The position numbers were made by a program, and so were the translations under genes. Below the pieces are notes generated by a model, which was not told where the DNA came from, made no database searches, and saw nothing but the letters and a program-made list of their open reading frames with translations. This document shows positions 50,547 through 62,100 of a stretch of 64,000 nt of DNA, piece after piece (the first letter of the stretch is position 1; each line of letters begins with the position of its first letter). The stretch comes from Oxyruncus cristatus (Eukaryota; Chordata; Aves; Passeriformes; Cotingidae): the NCBI GenBank assembly GCA_013399855.1, contig VXAY01001311.1, positions 39,812-103,811 on the forward strand, read 5' to 3'.

Positions 50547-53500
50547 GTGAGTAGCGAGTTGATTTGGAGACCACTATTTTGTTTTATTGACTCTTGAAGC
50601 CACAGCTTTGTAACACAAGGACTATTACTGCTTTATTAGTATTGAGTTATGTTTTGTTTTGCTGACTGATGTACTTCCAGAACAATTGCATTATTTACAA
50701 CAGGGTTATGTTTGTGTTAGTGTAACTCAGAAGCAGCTCTGGCCTGTGGATTCTAGCTCACTTAACATTCTGACCTAGTGAAGGTGAGCCCTTTCTTGTG
50801 TGGTGACACATACATTTGAGAAAGCATTCTATTTTACTGATGGTGGATAGGTCCAATTACTGTCTCTGATGTAACTTCATGAAGCACTGGATAAGGCCGT
50901 GAGAAATTCCAGGAGCAGCTTTAGTTTGGGGACTGAACACGCACCTCGTGAAAGCTGCTTTAAGCTGGTTTAAAAGTTGATAGGTTGGATTGCAGGACAG
51001 ACTAGACAGGTGCTTGTTTAAAACTCCGAACAAGTCTGAGGAGCTCACAACTGGACTGATGCATTCAGCACACGTGAGTGTATTTAAGCAGAGAGCGTAC
51101 AGCAAGGAACTTTGGGAAGTGAAATGTTAAGTCGGAAGCCAGCGTGGTTAACAGTTTCCGTGCTTAGCTGCTTACTGTCTAAAGCTGCCCTTCGTGTCTC
51201 CAGAGCAGCTTTGGCTGTACTCACACCTGAGTGGGAGCCTTGGTAGGGCACATATCCTGAAATGGAAGCCCACTTCTCCTCCCACTTCTGGCTAGGTGGG
51301 AGTGTCTCCACTGAAGTGTGTGGAGTTGCTTATGCTTCTTTTATTATTTCTTTTTTATTATTATTATTATTATTATTTTATTTTTTTATTTTAACCTCTG
51401 GTATAAGGGAAGGATCAAGCTTTTCCCTCCTTGTTGTCCCTGAGCTCCTGCCCTCACTGTTTTTTTGTGTGTTTACTGACTTTTTCTGCATCTAGTTACC
51501 GAGCCTTCAAAGGTCCTGTGTAAAATTAAACAGGACCCTGTGACTAAGGCTGCAGCTCTTGATCTGCCCAAGAAGTAAGAAACCACGCTGGAGTCCCAAA
51601 TCTATATTTCACTCTTAGTACCATATTGCTTTAATGCTTGGCCTCTGGCCCAGTCTGAAATCATTGCTAATATGAATATGCTCTTATTTTTTTTCCATTT
51701 TTTTTATTCTTTTATCCTTATTGCATCACGTTTCCTCTAGCCAAGAGGACAGACAGAGGAGAATCTGGTGTCATTGCTGTGGCTCAATGAATACACAGTG
51801 GGTATAATAAAAGTGATGAATTTGGCATTCCCTCCCCTTCCTCCTTGCCCTCCATGATGCAGTGTGATAATCTGGATCTGCTGAACTCCAGATCCAGCTC
51901 CCGTGATGTACAGATGTCAGATAATACTGTTTTCACACCATTGTAGCAACCAACCATCAACCAACCACAACAGTTGCTTTTATCGAAGTTAAGCATTTCT
52001 GGAACACATTACTATCTTCCCTTTTAATGAGTGAAAGGTTTTACTGAGCTCTGGAAGGTCAAAAGTATTTACTTTTGGAGAAAAATACTTAACATCTTGT
52101 GAAGGCTTTGTGTTTCAGTAATGATGTGATTCTTGCTTCTCTCAAACCATTGATCAGATCTTAGTAGTGGCATTCCTCCCTTTTCCCTCTCATTAAAAGT
52201 TCTGTGAATGTGTCTGGGAGAAGGGTGGGTGGGGGGAATAAAAGTGATTAGAAAGTAGCATTCTGAAAATGTGGCATTAGTTAGTAACTGGCCCAATAAA
52301 AATTGTATCCAAGTATGATCCGTGTCACCAGCTATGCCATCCTTTATTAAAGGCACCATTTTTTTTCTTGTAGCTACAGTAGTCTACCCTGGGAACAATT
52401 TCTTCTTCAAAACTGCCTGTAAACCTTTTAATGAGGTTGGCATTGCCGTAGGAATAAGTTAAAATTTTGAAGGTAAAAAGTTCTGTGTTTTAATTCTGGT
52501 TCTGCTACTTAGTTGGCAAATAGCCTGAGGAAAATTGCCGGGATTCCTGCAACCCAGTTACAACCCAATTAAAATTTGTCATGTGGAAGGACCTAGCTCT
52601 GCCATGGGACTGCACAAAAGCTTTCTAAACATTGCATTTCACTGACCCTTGCGGGAAGATATTACAAAATTTAATAATAATGAAACCTGGAGTATTCTAC
52701 TACATTACTTGTACACAAATACAGGATTTTCTTTTCCAGATAAAAAAGCTGCATGTGTAGACTTCCAACCACATGGGATGTAGTTCCAGACACTTTCTGT
52801 GAAACAGTTAGAGGAGGAGAATCCTGAGGAGACTGACAGCAGTGATGCAGTTAAATTCATAGAACTTCTACTGAAATTCACATTTAGCAAATAAATTCTA
52901 AAAATCTGAACTCTTGTCTGTAAGCATAAGTGACCCTTTAACACTTAATCTAAATAATACTTATGTATATATGTATATATTAGTGTGATCTTATATAATA
53001 CATGTGTTTTTTGTCTATAACTATAACCAGAAATTATCAATCTGTAAAAATAACTACGGGTATTTTGTGGGCATATGGCTTTAGCTGTGATTAGGAGATG
53101 CAGTAGGGCATTCTGCTGGGAGGGTACTGACTGTATAGGGGTTCATAGTAGACTGGTGGTCAACACCAGTCATCTGGATTCTGCTGTTTGATAGGATAAT
53201 TATGTTGAATTTAAATTTCCTGTAAAGTATATAAAGAAAATATTCTCATGCATTTTTCCTCTAGTGTAAGGCTGATCTCTCATTCAGGCTAAGCCCCCTT
53301 CCATAGCATAGGGACATATGGGGAAATAAGTGACTAAGATCTTGCTACAACTACAGCAAGAACTTCTAACAGAATTCTCTTAACTACCTTATCTTACACT
53401 TTGTACCAAAAATGTGTTTTGGTCAGAGCCCTCAAAAATTATTAACACAAAATTCTACAGATCCTTTATGTAAGGGAGAATACTGTTTTGGCTCAGTCAT

Positions 53501-53856
53501 AGGTATCAGTCAAGATGTAAGGGAGTTAAGTCAAACACATGTTACAAATTTTAATTGCTGTAACCAAATTATGAAAAAAAAAATAAAAAAGAAAGGTTAT
53601 CATTAAGTTCCCTAACAGAGAAAGACAAACCTGAAGTACAGGCAGGTCATCTTCATAATACAAACTTCATAATCCTATCTCACGTGAGTGTATTGCCAGG
53701 ATTCACTAGTTAGCGTTTGTGCTTTGAATACTGTGAGCAGGAAAAGTTCTTTTATTCCCAAAGAGTGTGCTCTGCATTTGCACAGATCCTTGTGGAATGA
53801 CATGTCTCAATCATTATTTGGTTTCTTTTCTCTCCGTTTTTTTTTTGGCTTGGTAG
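50547..53856 (+). other. BCAT1: BCAT1 intron 3
   Basis: AT-rich intron with an ATT microsatellite at about 51352-51385 and TATA/TGTA-rich sequence near 52965-52985. The acceptor tract is TTTTTTTTTGGCTTGGTAG. No gene or mobile element was recognised. Confidence 0.85.
51352..51385. repeat. ATT microsatellite
   Basis: About seven ATT units followed by T-rich sequence, in BCAT1 intron 3. Confidence 0.85.
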
Positions 53857-53967
53857 TTATTTGAAGGAATGAAGGCTTACCGAGGAGTGGATGGCAAAGT
53901 CCGCCTGTTCCGGCCAGCTCTCAACATGGCCAGGATGGCACGGTCAGCAAGGAGAACAACTCTGCCA
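53857..53967 (+). CDS. BCAT1: BCAT1 coding exon 4
   Basis: This exon has 37 codons (residues 95-131), [20 protein letters not shown] followed by [17 protein letters not shown]. The LFEGxKA motif and the Arg of VRLFRP (contact to the PLP phosphate in this family) are intact. The usual NMDRM is NMARM here, so an acidic residue that is conserved in both human isoenzymes is replaced by alanine. The acceptor is TGGTAG and the donor GTACGT. The exon is in phase 0 at both ends. Confidence 0.97.
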
Positions 53968-54798
53968 GTACGTAGCCAAGGCATCTTGCTCTCCCTAAGT
54001 CAGAGCATATTTCCATTTTCAGAGTGCAAACCTCTGAAACTTTTCAGTAGTGTACTATTTATCAAACACTAACTCTTTGGCAGTCCAGTTAAACTTTGTT
54101 AACAGACATTATTCAGTGAAAGAAACTGTTTGAAATGCTTTAAAAAAAAAAAAAAAATCAGAGCAATATTTTGCTTTCTTTGTTGTTTCAGATGTACAGT
54201 CTATTTCTGGGGAATGGTGCAGGTATTTGCATGCAGACAGCTAATTAATCTGTTCTGGTGCTAATGGTCTTCCTTTTCTTCTTTCCATTTCAGTTAAGTC
54301 ATTCAGGCTCTGACTGCCTTCGTTTTTGGTCATGCCAGCAACTTAATACTGCTCTTAGCAGTTGTATCTTGGCAGTGAATTTCCTCTTAGGCTTATTAGC
54401 TGTAAGAACTTGGCAAGTTTGTAAAACTGGGAGACTTGCTGGCCCCCTGGGGTTGTAACCCAAAGCAGTCATCTGCAGAAGAGGTGGTGCCATAGCTTGC
54501 TGCGCGCCAAAGCGAAGGTGTTGGCTGCACAGGCACTTCTGTCCATGTGCTGCTACTTTGGACCAGAGGAGGACATGCAGGATGCTGCATAAAAAGGCAC
54601 AATGGCCAAGACCACGGGATCTTTAATTCTGTAAAGAATGAACTAAAGGAAGATGATGTGTGTAGGTCCTGTGAACCTCTACGGACTGTCTCTGTTACAT
54701 TAGCTGATAAAGTGTTCCTTGCAGCATCTGGATCTGACCACAGAATGTTCTGGCTATATTTCTCCATTTGCTTTTCTCCCTTTGCTTTTCCTTCCCAG
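53968..54798 (+). other. BCAT1: BCAT1 intron 4
   Basis: This 831-base intron contains a poly-A run at 54142-54157. A minus-strand open frame of 239 codons (54396-55115) crosses its end and exon 5. It has no recognisable domain and is read as chance. Confidence 0.85.
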
Positions 54799-54918
54799 TC
54801 TTTTGACCAGAATGAGCTGCTAGAGTGCATCCTGAAGCTTGTGGAAGTGGAAAAAGAGTGGGTCCCATACTCAACCGCTGCCAGCCTGTACATCCGTCCA
54901 ACCTTAATTGGAACTGAG
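54799..54918 (+). CDS. BCAT1: BCAT1 coding exon 5
   Basis: This exon has 40 codons (residues 132-171), [20 protein letters not shown] followed by [20 protein letters not shown]. The SLYIRP motif supplies the Tyr and Arg that line the substrate pocket in the family. It is close to human BCAT1 ([20 protein letters not shown]); the first three residues, SFD, match BCAT2 where human BCAT1 has VFD. Acceptor TTCCCAG. The donor GAG|GTGTGA is weaker than the others, and read-through would hit TGA at the second intronic codon. Confidence 0.97.
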
Positions 54919-57179
54919 GTGTGAAACACTTTCTTCTCCCTCTTAACCTTTGTGTATTTAGGTATGAGACAAAAGCCTCCATTCATAAAGAGAAACATGC
55001 AGCAGTCGGTAAATGACAGGATTACAGTTCGGGGGCAGATTGGTTTTGTGTTTTTACTTTTGAGTTCCTCACGTGTAGCGCTACTGCCCAAATTTAATGT
55101 TGACCACACTGCCACTTAGTGGACACTTTGGTTCAGAGCACAGAAAGTAAACTTGGATCAACTACTCAGAGCGGGAACAGAAAAATTTACATTAACTTAA
55201 GGTTTGCGTTGAAAGGATAGTTATTTGTGGTGTTCTAATGTATGCCTTTAAAATCCTAATAGTCTGGAGAAAGCATGAGGGAACAGAAATTTTCTGTGTA
55301 TTTTTTGTGATTTAAACCCGTACCTCCCTCCTGACCTTAGTGAGGTGATTTTGGAAGATTCTACCCAGTAAATTAAGATGGCTCTGCAGAGGGACACTTC
55401 TAACAGAACTGAGAACAAGTTCTCATGTCAATTTATTAGTGAAGCCAGACAAACCTGGCCTTATAAGAGGCTCCTTTGCTATTAGGTATTAGTGTGCACC
55501 CTCTGAGTTTCACATGGGTGTGAGTCAAGCCTATAGTGTTGATAAAAGGAATTAGAAACAGAGAGTGTATTCTGATGAAAACTTTGAGGGTGTTTGGTTT
55601 TTTTTTTAGCAGTAGCAAGAGAGAAACTTACAATGGTAGAGGACAGGACAAGGCAGCTGAAGAACGTAGAGTTCCAGACTAGGCAAGTTACTCTTTAGCA
55701 ATATCCACATCTGTAAGTAGTTACCACACATGACCATTGAAGATTTCACATGTGTTCTAGGATTCCATTAATTTAATACCTGTAAACTAGTTGCAGATTT
55801 TCAGGTGGAAGAATCTTCATGCAGTAACTGTAAAGTACTGATATTAAGCATTTAATTTTCCCCCCTTTTTTTTTTAAATTCTTTTTCTGTTGAGCTTTGT
55901 TTCAGGTTAGCCTACACATCTGGCCTTTCCATTATGTCATATGTTGTTCCCAGATTGTATGTCCTACTAAACTTTTATGAATCACCACAATTAGAAACCA
56001 GGCAGCAGAATCTTTTGAGTGATCACGTCAAAGTCAGGAAAAGTATTGAGATCTCAGTTAATCTTGTTAGAAGTCTTTCTGAAGGAGTAAGGTAGACAGA
56101 AATCAAAACAACCCTTTCAGTACCTGGGGAAGGTTTATTTGAATTTTCCGGTGGTTCCAGTAATTACATTATTATTTTCCCTTCCACCTCCCAGTTTAGC
56201 TTCATGTGCTTTGTTTAGCTTTGGTCCTAAAGATTTAAGTTCAGTAACTTTTTCTCAATGGACACCTTATCTTAGAAACCAAGGATGAGCTTGTTCTTTT
56301 TACAAGACTGGTTTCTGTGAGTGGAGAGAAAATAGTTACTCATTCAGTTGTACAGAAGACCCCAAGAATCACGGGCAGCCAGCTGTATGTAGCTGTATGC
56401 ATTGAGCTGGAGGATTGGACAAAATTACCCCCAGAGATGCCTTCCAATGTAATAATTTTGTGATTCTGTTGTCAATCCTGAGCTTTACAGAATCATACAG
56501 TTAAGCAGAGTCTCCTACACAGGCTTCAGACTTTGACCAGAACCAAACTTCACCTCCACCTTCAAGTATGGATGGTGCTGACTTGCAGTATGAGAAGCAA
56601 CCCAGAGAGGAGGGGAAAAAAAACCTGATACATTCCAGGTTATTTCCTGTGCTGTTGTGTGAACTATTTCCAGCAGGCAAATAATTTTAGTTGTCACACA
56701 GTCATTCATAATGTCAGCACTCAGCTCTACCAATGCCAGTTCTAAGTGGCCCTGGCTAATTCTCCTCACTAATGCAGCTGACAGTGGTTTCTCCACTGTT
56801 GTTATTGCTAGTAGTGGTTCTTGCCACTCCTTCCCCTAGAAGGCTTTGAAAGCTTCTGCTATGATTAATTCATATAATTATGTAGTACCTTGTTAAGCTA
56901 AATTCTGAATTCTCAAAAGGTTGGAACTCTTTGAGAAGATTAGAATAATAAATAGGTAAATGGAATGCTTTAAGTGAATGGTGACGGTATACAAAATTAG
57001 GGTTCTTATGTTGCTTGGATGGGGGGAAGTTACATATATATTTTCTCTTCATTGCAGCACTTTGCATTGTCCTGATAAAAGCTCTTATGCTGCAGTTCCA
57101 CTGAAAGCAGTGTTTCAAAACCACCTGATGTTTGAAGTACATCAGTGACTTTTGATTTGTTTACATTCCTTATTTTCAG
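54919..57179 (+). other. BCAT1: BCAT1 intron 5
   Basis: AT-rich intron with a CR1 tail at about 56395-56470. No other element was recognised. The acceptor is TTATTTTCAG. Confidence 0.85.
56395..56470 (+). mobile_element. CR1 LINE 3' tail fragment
   Basis: GAGCTGGAGGATTGGAC, then a GATGCCTTCCAATGTAATAA block and TTTTGTGATTCTG, reproduce the CR1 terminal 'TTGGACTAGATGATC...CCTTCCAACC...TGATTCTATG' pattern in worn form, plus-sense. Only the tail is present. Confidence 0.65.
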
Positions 57180-57343
57180 CCTTCCCTTGGAGTGAAGAAG
57201 CCGACTAAAGCCCTCCTGTATGTCATACTGAGCCCTGTAGGCCCTTACTTTGCAAGTGGAAGCTTTAATCCAATATCCTTATGGGCGGATCCAAAATACG
57301 TCAGAGCCTGGAAAGGAGGAACAGGGGACTGCAAAATGGGAGG
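57180..57343 (+). CDS. BCAT1: BCAT1 coding exon 6 (contains catalytic lysine)
   Basis: This exon has 54 codons and two further bases (residues 172-226), from [20 protein letters not shown] through [18 protein letters not shown] to [13 protein letters not shown]. The Lys of GDCKMGGNYG, codon 57333-57335, is residue 223 here. It corresponds to the PLP Schiff-base lysine of human BCAT1 (K222); the one-residue offset comes from the N-terminal tail. The Tyr of GPYF lines the active site. KKPTKALL and GTGDCKMGG are BCAT1-specific, while WADP resembles the BCAT2 LADP. Acceptor TTTTCAG, donor GTAAGA, and the intron splits a glycine codon. Confidence 0.98.
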
Positions 57344-58977
57344 GTAAGAAAACATTATTCTGCATTTCTCTACATAGCTCACAGAGCAGATTGGGGTTTT
57401 AGTGAAGTATCTAATCCAGCAGATGTAGAGACATTAAACGCAGTAATTAAACAAACAACGCACGCTAACAAAGATTTCAAAATCGTACTTCACAAATATT
57501 ATTTATACAATGCAGTTGCATATTTTTGTTTGAATGTTACTGCCAAGTTGATTTTTTGCAGTGTCTCAAGCTAGGGAACTGGACCTGGAAGGTGTCCATG
57601 TAATACTTTGGCTCTTCCCCTTGGTGCAGTTGACACTGACGACATCAGTTCTGTGAAGCATCATTCAGTACAGCATCCTGCTGCCAGCTGGGCAGGGAGC
57701 AGCACTGGCTGCTGACCTCCCTCCTTGGCAGGCTGTCCCAACAAGCCATCTGCAGCAAGCAGAGGGAGTTTGGGGGTTTAAGGGAAAGAAGAGACAATTA
57801 TCTGCATTGGTTTCAGTCTGGCAGTTTTCTGCTGAACTAGGCCTAAGCACTAGTAGAAACATAATTGTGAGTGCCCAAGTACTCAACCTGTGGAGTGAAG
57901 CTGCTTAGGACTTGACTGGAGCAAGCAACCTGGAGGTGACTAAATAAGTCTCTCGGTTATGCATCCTTGGTCTTTGGTTTAGACAAAGCTGATTGTCCCT
58001 GGCTGGGAGTTTCTTTGCTAGGTGGGAAGTTCGGAGCTGCCGTTTGCTGCTCGGCTGAGCTTGTAGAACAGTCAGAGGGCGAGAAAACAGCTTTCCCCTG
58101 TTCAGTCAGATGTTTATGAGCTTTTGCTAATTTTTAAAAATATATTGTTTCTTGAGCATCTTTCACACATCAGCTGTGAAAAATAAGGATTAGTCTGGAG
58201 GCACTGCTGACTTGATTTATACCCAGAGGTGAGAGCTTGACTCCAGTGTGGTTTTGCAGCTGCTGACTTTGGGTCTTCCTGGTTGTTGAACATCAGAAGC
58301 AAAAGGCAGTTTTTTCCCCTCAAAGCAGCTAGAGAGTAAACTGGTATTATTCAGTTGAATTCTCTCTGTAGGCAGCATTTTAAGAAAACATTTGCTTCTC
58401 AAAGATATGGAATTCATCAAGGCCCATTTGCATCTCCTGAAGATACTAGTTCTGTGAATGTCTTTTACTAGAAGAGAAATAACTCACGTCTGCTGATATT
58501 TGTGCAGCAAGAAATTCATCTGACATATATTACTCATCTGTTAATCTGATATATATGAGATGAGGTAGATGATTTTTTTGTTTGTTTGTTTGCTTTTTTT
58601 TAAGCCATGAAATGGAGGGTAGTTGTTGCTCTCTCTCCAATGCTAAATGCCAACTGCTAAATGAAGATAAATGCTTTCTTATGGTGTTTAATTGCAGTAA
58701 TTAGGATGCCCAGAATATGGAACAAGAGGTATTTTTAAGACAATTTGGATGGATATGTTTGAGCTGTTGATGCTGTTCAGCCCTTCCAAGTTTTTGGGTT
58801 GTAGATACAAATGATCTAGTAAAATACTGGTAGAGTACTTCCAATGAAAATATCCCAGTGACAAGCAGTGATTGTGCAGAGCACTTGCTTACAGAAGTAC
58901 ACAAAATCTTGCTTAAAAATGAGAAGGTACCCAACCAGATGGTCATAACTGTTTGCTCTTTCTTTTTGTTTTTGAAG
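57344..58977 (+). other. BCAT1: BCAT1 intron 6
   Basis: AT-rich intron with a short TTTG-rich stretch near 58580. The acceptor is TTTTTGAAG. No gene or mobile element was recognised. Confidence 0.85.
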
Positions 58978-59120
58978 GAATTATGGTTCTGCTATTTATG
59001 CCCAGCAAGAAGCCCTGGAGCTTGGCTGCCAGCAGGTTTTGTGGCTCTATGGAGAAGATCACCAAATAACTGAAGTTGGAACAATGAATCTGTTTCTCTA
59101 CTGGATAAATGAAGATGGAG
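58978..59120 (+). CDS. BCAT1: BCAT1 coding exon 7 (last exon in window)
   Basis: This exon completes the glycine, adds 47 codons and leaves one base (residues 226-273), [20 protein letters not shown] followed by [14 protein letters not shown] and [13 protein letters not shown]. The Tyr of GGNYG, and the Glu and Thr of TEVGTMN, which bind the PLP ring nitrogen and phosphate in this family, are all present. The class IV aminotransferase signature begins here and continues in the next exon. AQQEAL matches BCAT2 (VQQEAL) better than human BCAT1 (AQCEAV). The donor is GTACAG. About 114 further residues, including the expected CXXC redox motif, lie beyond the window. Confidence 0.97.
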
Positions 59121-62100
59121 GTACAGTAACATAAAGCATGGAAACTTTAAGAAAATAGACAGTTGGGACCATAATCCACAAAATGATTATTAGAATGCAG
59201 ATCATAATCTTTTAAATGAAGATGATTTTACGAAAGAGGTTACTCTTCTCTTCTGAAACTAATAGGTGGCTGTTAGTTATACCACTGTGAAAGAGGAGAT
59301 TCTGGAGCAGATGTGAATGCTGCCTGCTGATAACACACTAACCTGCTGGGCCAGTCCACGTGCTCAGAAGGGCAGAGTCTACCCATACAGAAGGTCACAC
59401 ATCAGGCTTGGTCTCAGCTGTAGCAGCTTGATCTCCGAGGAGGTGTTGGCTTAGAAACAGGGCAGAGGTACTAAAAGACAACTTGTGGCTGTGCCTCTCT
59501 TCAGATTCTGTGGCTTTGAGCATGAGTGGCTCCCATCATCACTTTCTGGCAAGTCAGATGTTCCCAAAGCATAGCCAAAAGTAATTCAGCATCCAGTTGA
59601 TGAAGAAATGCTCTTTCTTCAAGGAATTTGAAGTTCTGTCCAGTGGTGACAGACAGAGAGAAACACGTCAGTCAGCATTCCAGATCACTAATGCCCAAAT
59701 GATGCTTTCAAGACATACCATCATTCTTGAAGCTGTTTTTACCCTTTTGTACCCATGGTCATCTCTGAGCAATGTTCACTCTCATTAGAAAACTATCTAG
59801 TTAATGAGCTGCTCACTATTTAAACATCTCAAAAACACCCATTGTGTATGCATATATTCAGAGTATGACTCTTCAAAGGACTGAGCTAATGTACAGGCAA
59901 GTGAAAAAAAGGATACCTCTGGACTTCCATGAATGCTGTCGCTCCATGAATATGAAGTGTTATTGAATTTTTGCATGATGCAGCAGATGTAGGGTTCAGA
60001 CTCAGATTTCATTGTAGTGCCATGGGTACCTTGAAAATTGCCATTTTTCTGACAGTGCTGAGCTGCAGAGCGCAGAGGCAACATTCTGTGGGGACAGCAG
60101 TGTGCTCTGGATAGTGCAGGATAATAGGGATCCAGCTACCTGACTCCCATCTCTGGTTTCATTGCTTGTTCTTCTGCAAAATCTTTACCACTCTTTTTAA
60201 AAGGGGGATGATGCTCCCTCAGTGTTGAATGAGTCCATGATGTTTTGTGAATGAAACAGCAAATATTAAAGATTTTCCTGTCGTTACAGCAGCAGTAGAT
60301 TTGTCTGTGTAGCTAGATGGCCAAATTTATGCCTTGTGCAACTTTGCTGGAGAGACATGAAAATAGATTTTGGCTTGTTCTGCCCAGGAAAAGGACACTG
60401 AAGCGGGGACATAATTAGAATTCAATGTTCTCATTGTGCTTAAACCAGGAATATGCTGGAATTATCCAGCTGCAGCACCGTACTGTTCCAAAGATCTGCC
60501 AATCACCGTGTTAGCAGTGCACTAGTGAATGGTACTATTGTGAGGTGGCCGCAGCAAACAACTTGAAATTCATGCCACCCAAGCAGGCTGTGTGCTGGCC
60601 AACCTGCCATCTCGCAGGACACGGCGGTGTCCTCCCTGGAGCACTTCGCTGTCCCCCGGTGTGTTGAGTAATGCTTAATTCAGGGGATCTTGGGCTGAGA
60701 ATGGCTCCTGCTGCCAACGTGTGTCCTCGCATACCTTACCTATGGCTTTGCACCTGCGTGGTTTAGAAAGTGCTTGTCATTGTGTTCTGTCACTTCACAA
60801 AGGGCACGCACTTAGGCTGTGGTTTGGTTTTGCTATGCAAATGCTGCAGCTGAGAGAGATCAGAGTGAGGCAGAAATTGCAGATCATCATGGAGAGGAAA
60901 ATGCCTTTCTTTGTTCTGAGGTCACTGCTGAGTAGCCGGAACTGCTCTCCTTGGTTTATAACCAATCAGAAACCCATCCCAGTAAAGCCTAGACCGGGCG
61001 ATATCCATGCTTCCCGTGGGAGTTGGCTTTTCTTGCAAGCCTTTGCTGTATATTTTCAGTCACAGCATTGTGACTAAACCTTACCTGTTATCCTGGGTCG
61101 CAGGAAGAGCCTGAAAAAATATTTTATTTGTAACATCAAGGAGGGAGTAGCGGGGGAACTACTCAATTTTTGGTAAAATAACATGACATGCTCTATGCTG
61201 TTCTTGTATTCCCTCTGCTGCTCTGGCAGAGGCTTAGAATATGACCATACTTGGATATTTGCTGTTGCAGAAATACAGGAGTCTGACATTTCACTCATCA
61301 AATCCTATTTACAGTTTATGTTCACTAAGGAAAACTCTGTTTGCCCTACAGTCCCTTCCACCTGTCTCTTCAGAGCACGTAACTATCCCAAGAAACTGTT
61401 AACACTGAAACTCATTTCCTGTAACAGTGTCAGTTCTTCTGCCTAGAATATAGGCTTGGCTTTATGGAAAACCTTAAAATTTAAATGTATGTCCAACCTG
61501 AAGGTGGCTAGCTATGAAACCTGTGTGCACTTTTGAGAAATTCAGATTCTTCAGGTGATTTGGAACCACTTGGGCTCCACTTCTAGCTTTAATGTTAAGA
61601 CATAGTGAATAACATTCAGCCATTACTTAATATTTTAGTGCTGCTATTAAAATGGTGATTAATAGTACCCACTTCAAAATTTCATAAATTGAAAAATAGA
61701 TATGTGAAAAGATTCTCTGAAAGAGGTAAAATTTAAGGTAAGTTTTTTTAGTGTTCTGCAGTTGGAAGGTTATTTGTGCTGCAGAAGTATCGTGTACAAG
61801 TAGAATACAAAGAAAATAAAGATTGTACCTCCTGCTCTAAGAGAAAGCCATAGCGACAGCATGGAGGGAAGAGCAGCAAATTAATGAGATGGCAGACAAA
61901 GGAAAGGAGGAGAAAGGAATTCAGGAAAGCAAATTGACAGAGTCACAAAGACAGACTGACTGCATGAGGGGACAGTAGAAGAAAAGCCTGATGGGGAAAT
62001 AAGAAGAAACAAAGGTCCCGAACAAACTGGGAGAGGAAATCAGCTGTTAATAATAGTGAAAAAAGGGTTTCCTGGGCTCTTCTTGACCCTGAAGTTCACT

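Noticed and set aside
54396..55115. 239-codon open frame on the minus strand across BCAT1 exon 5
   Set aside because: It is antisense to a real exon, has no recognisable domain and has low-complexity Ser-rich stretches. It also shows no splice or poly-A logic. A chance frame is the better reading.
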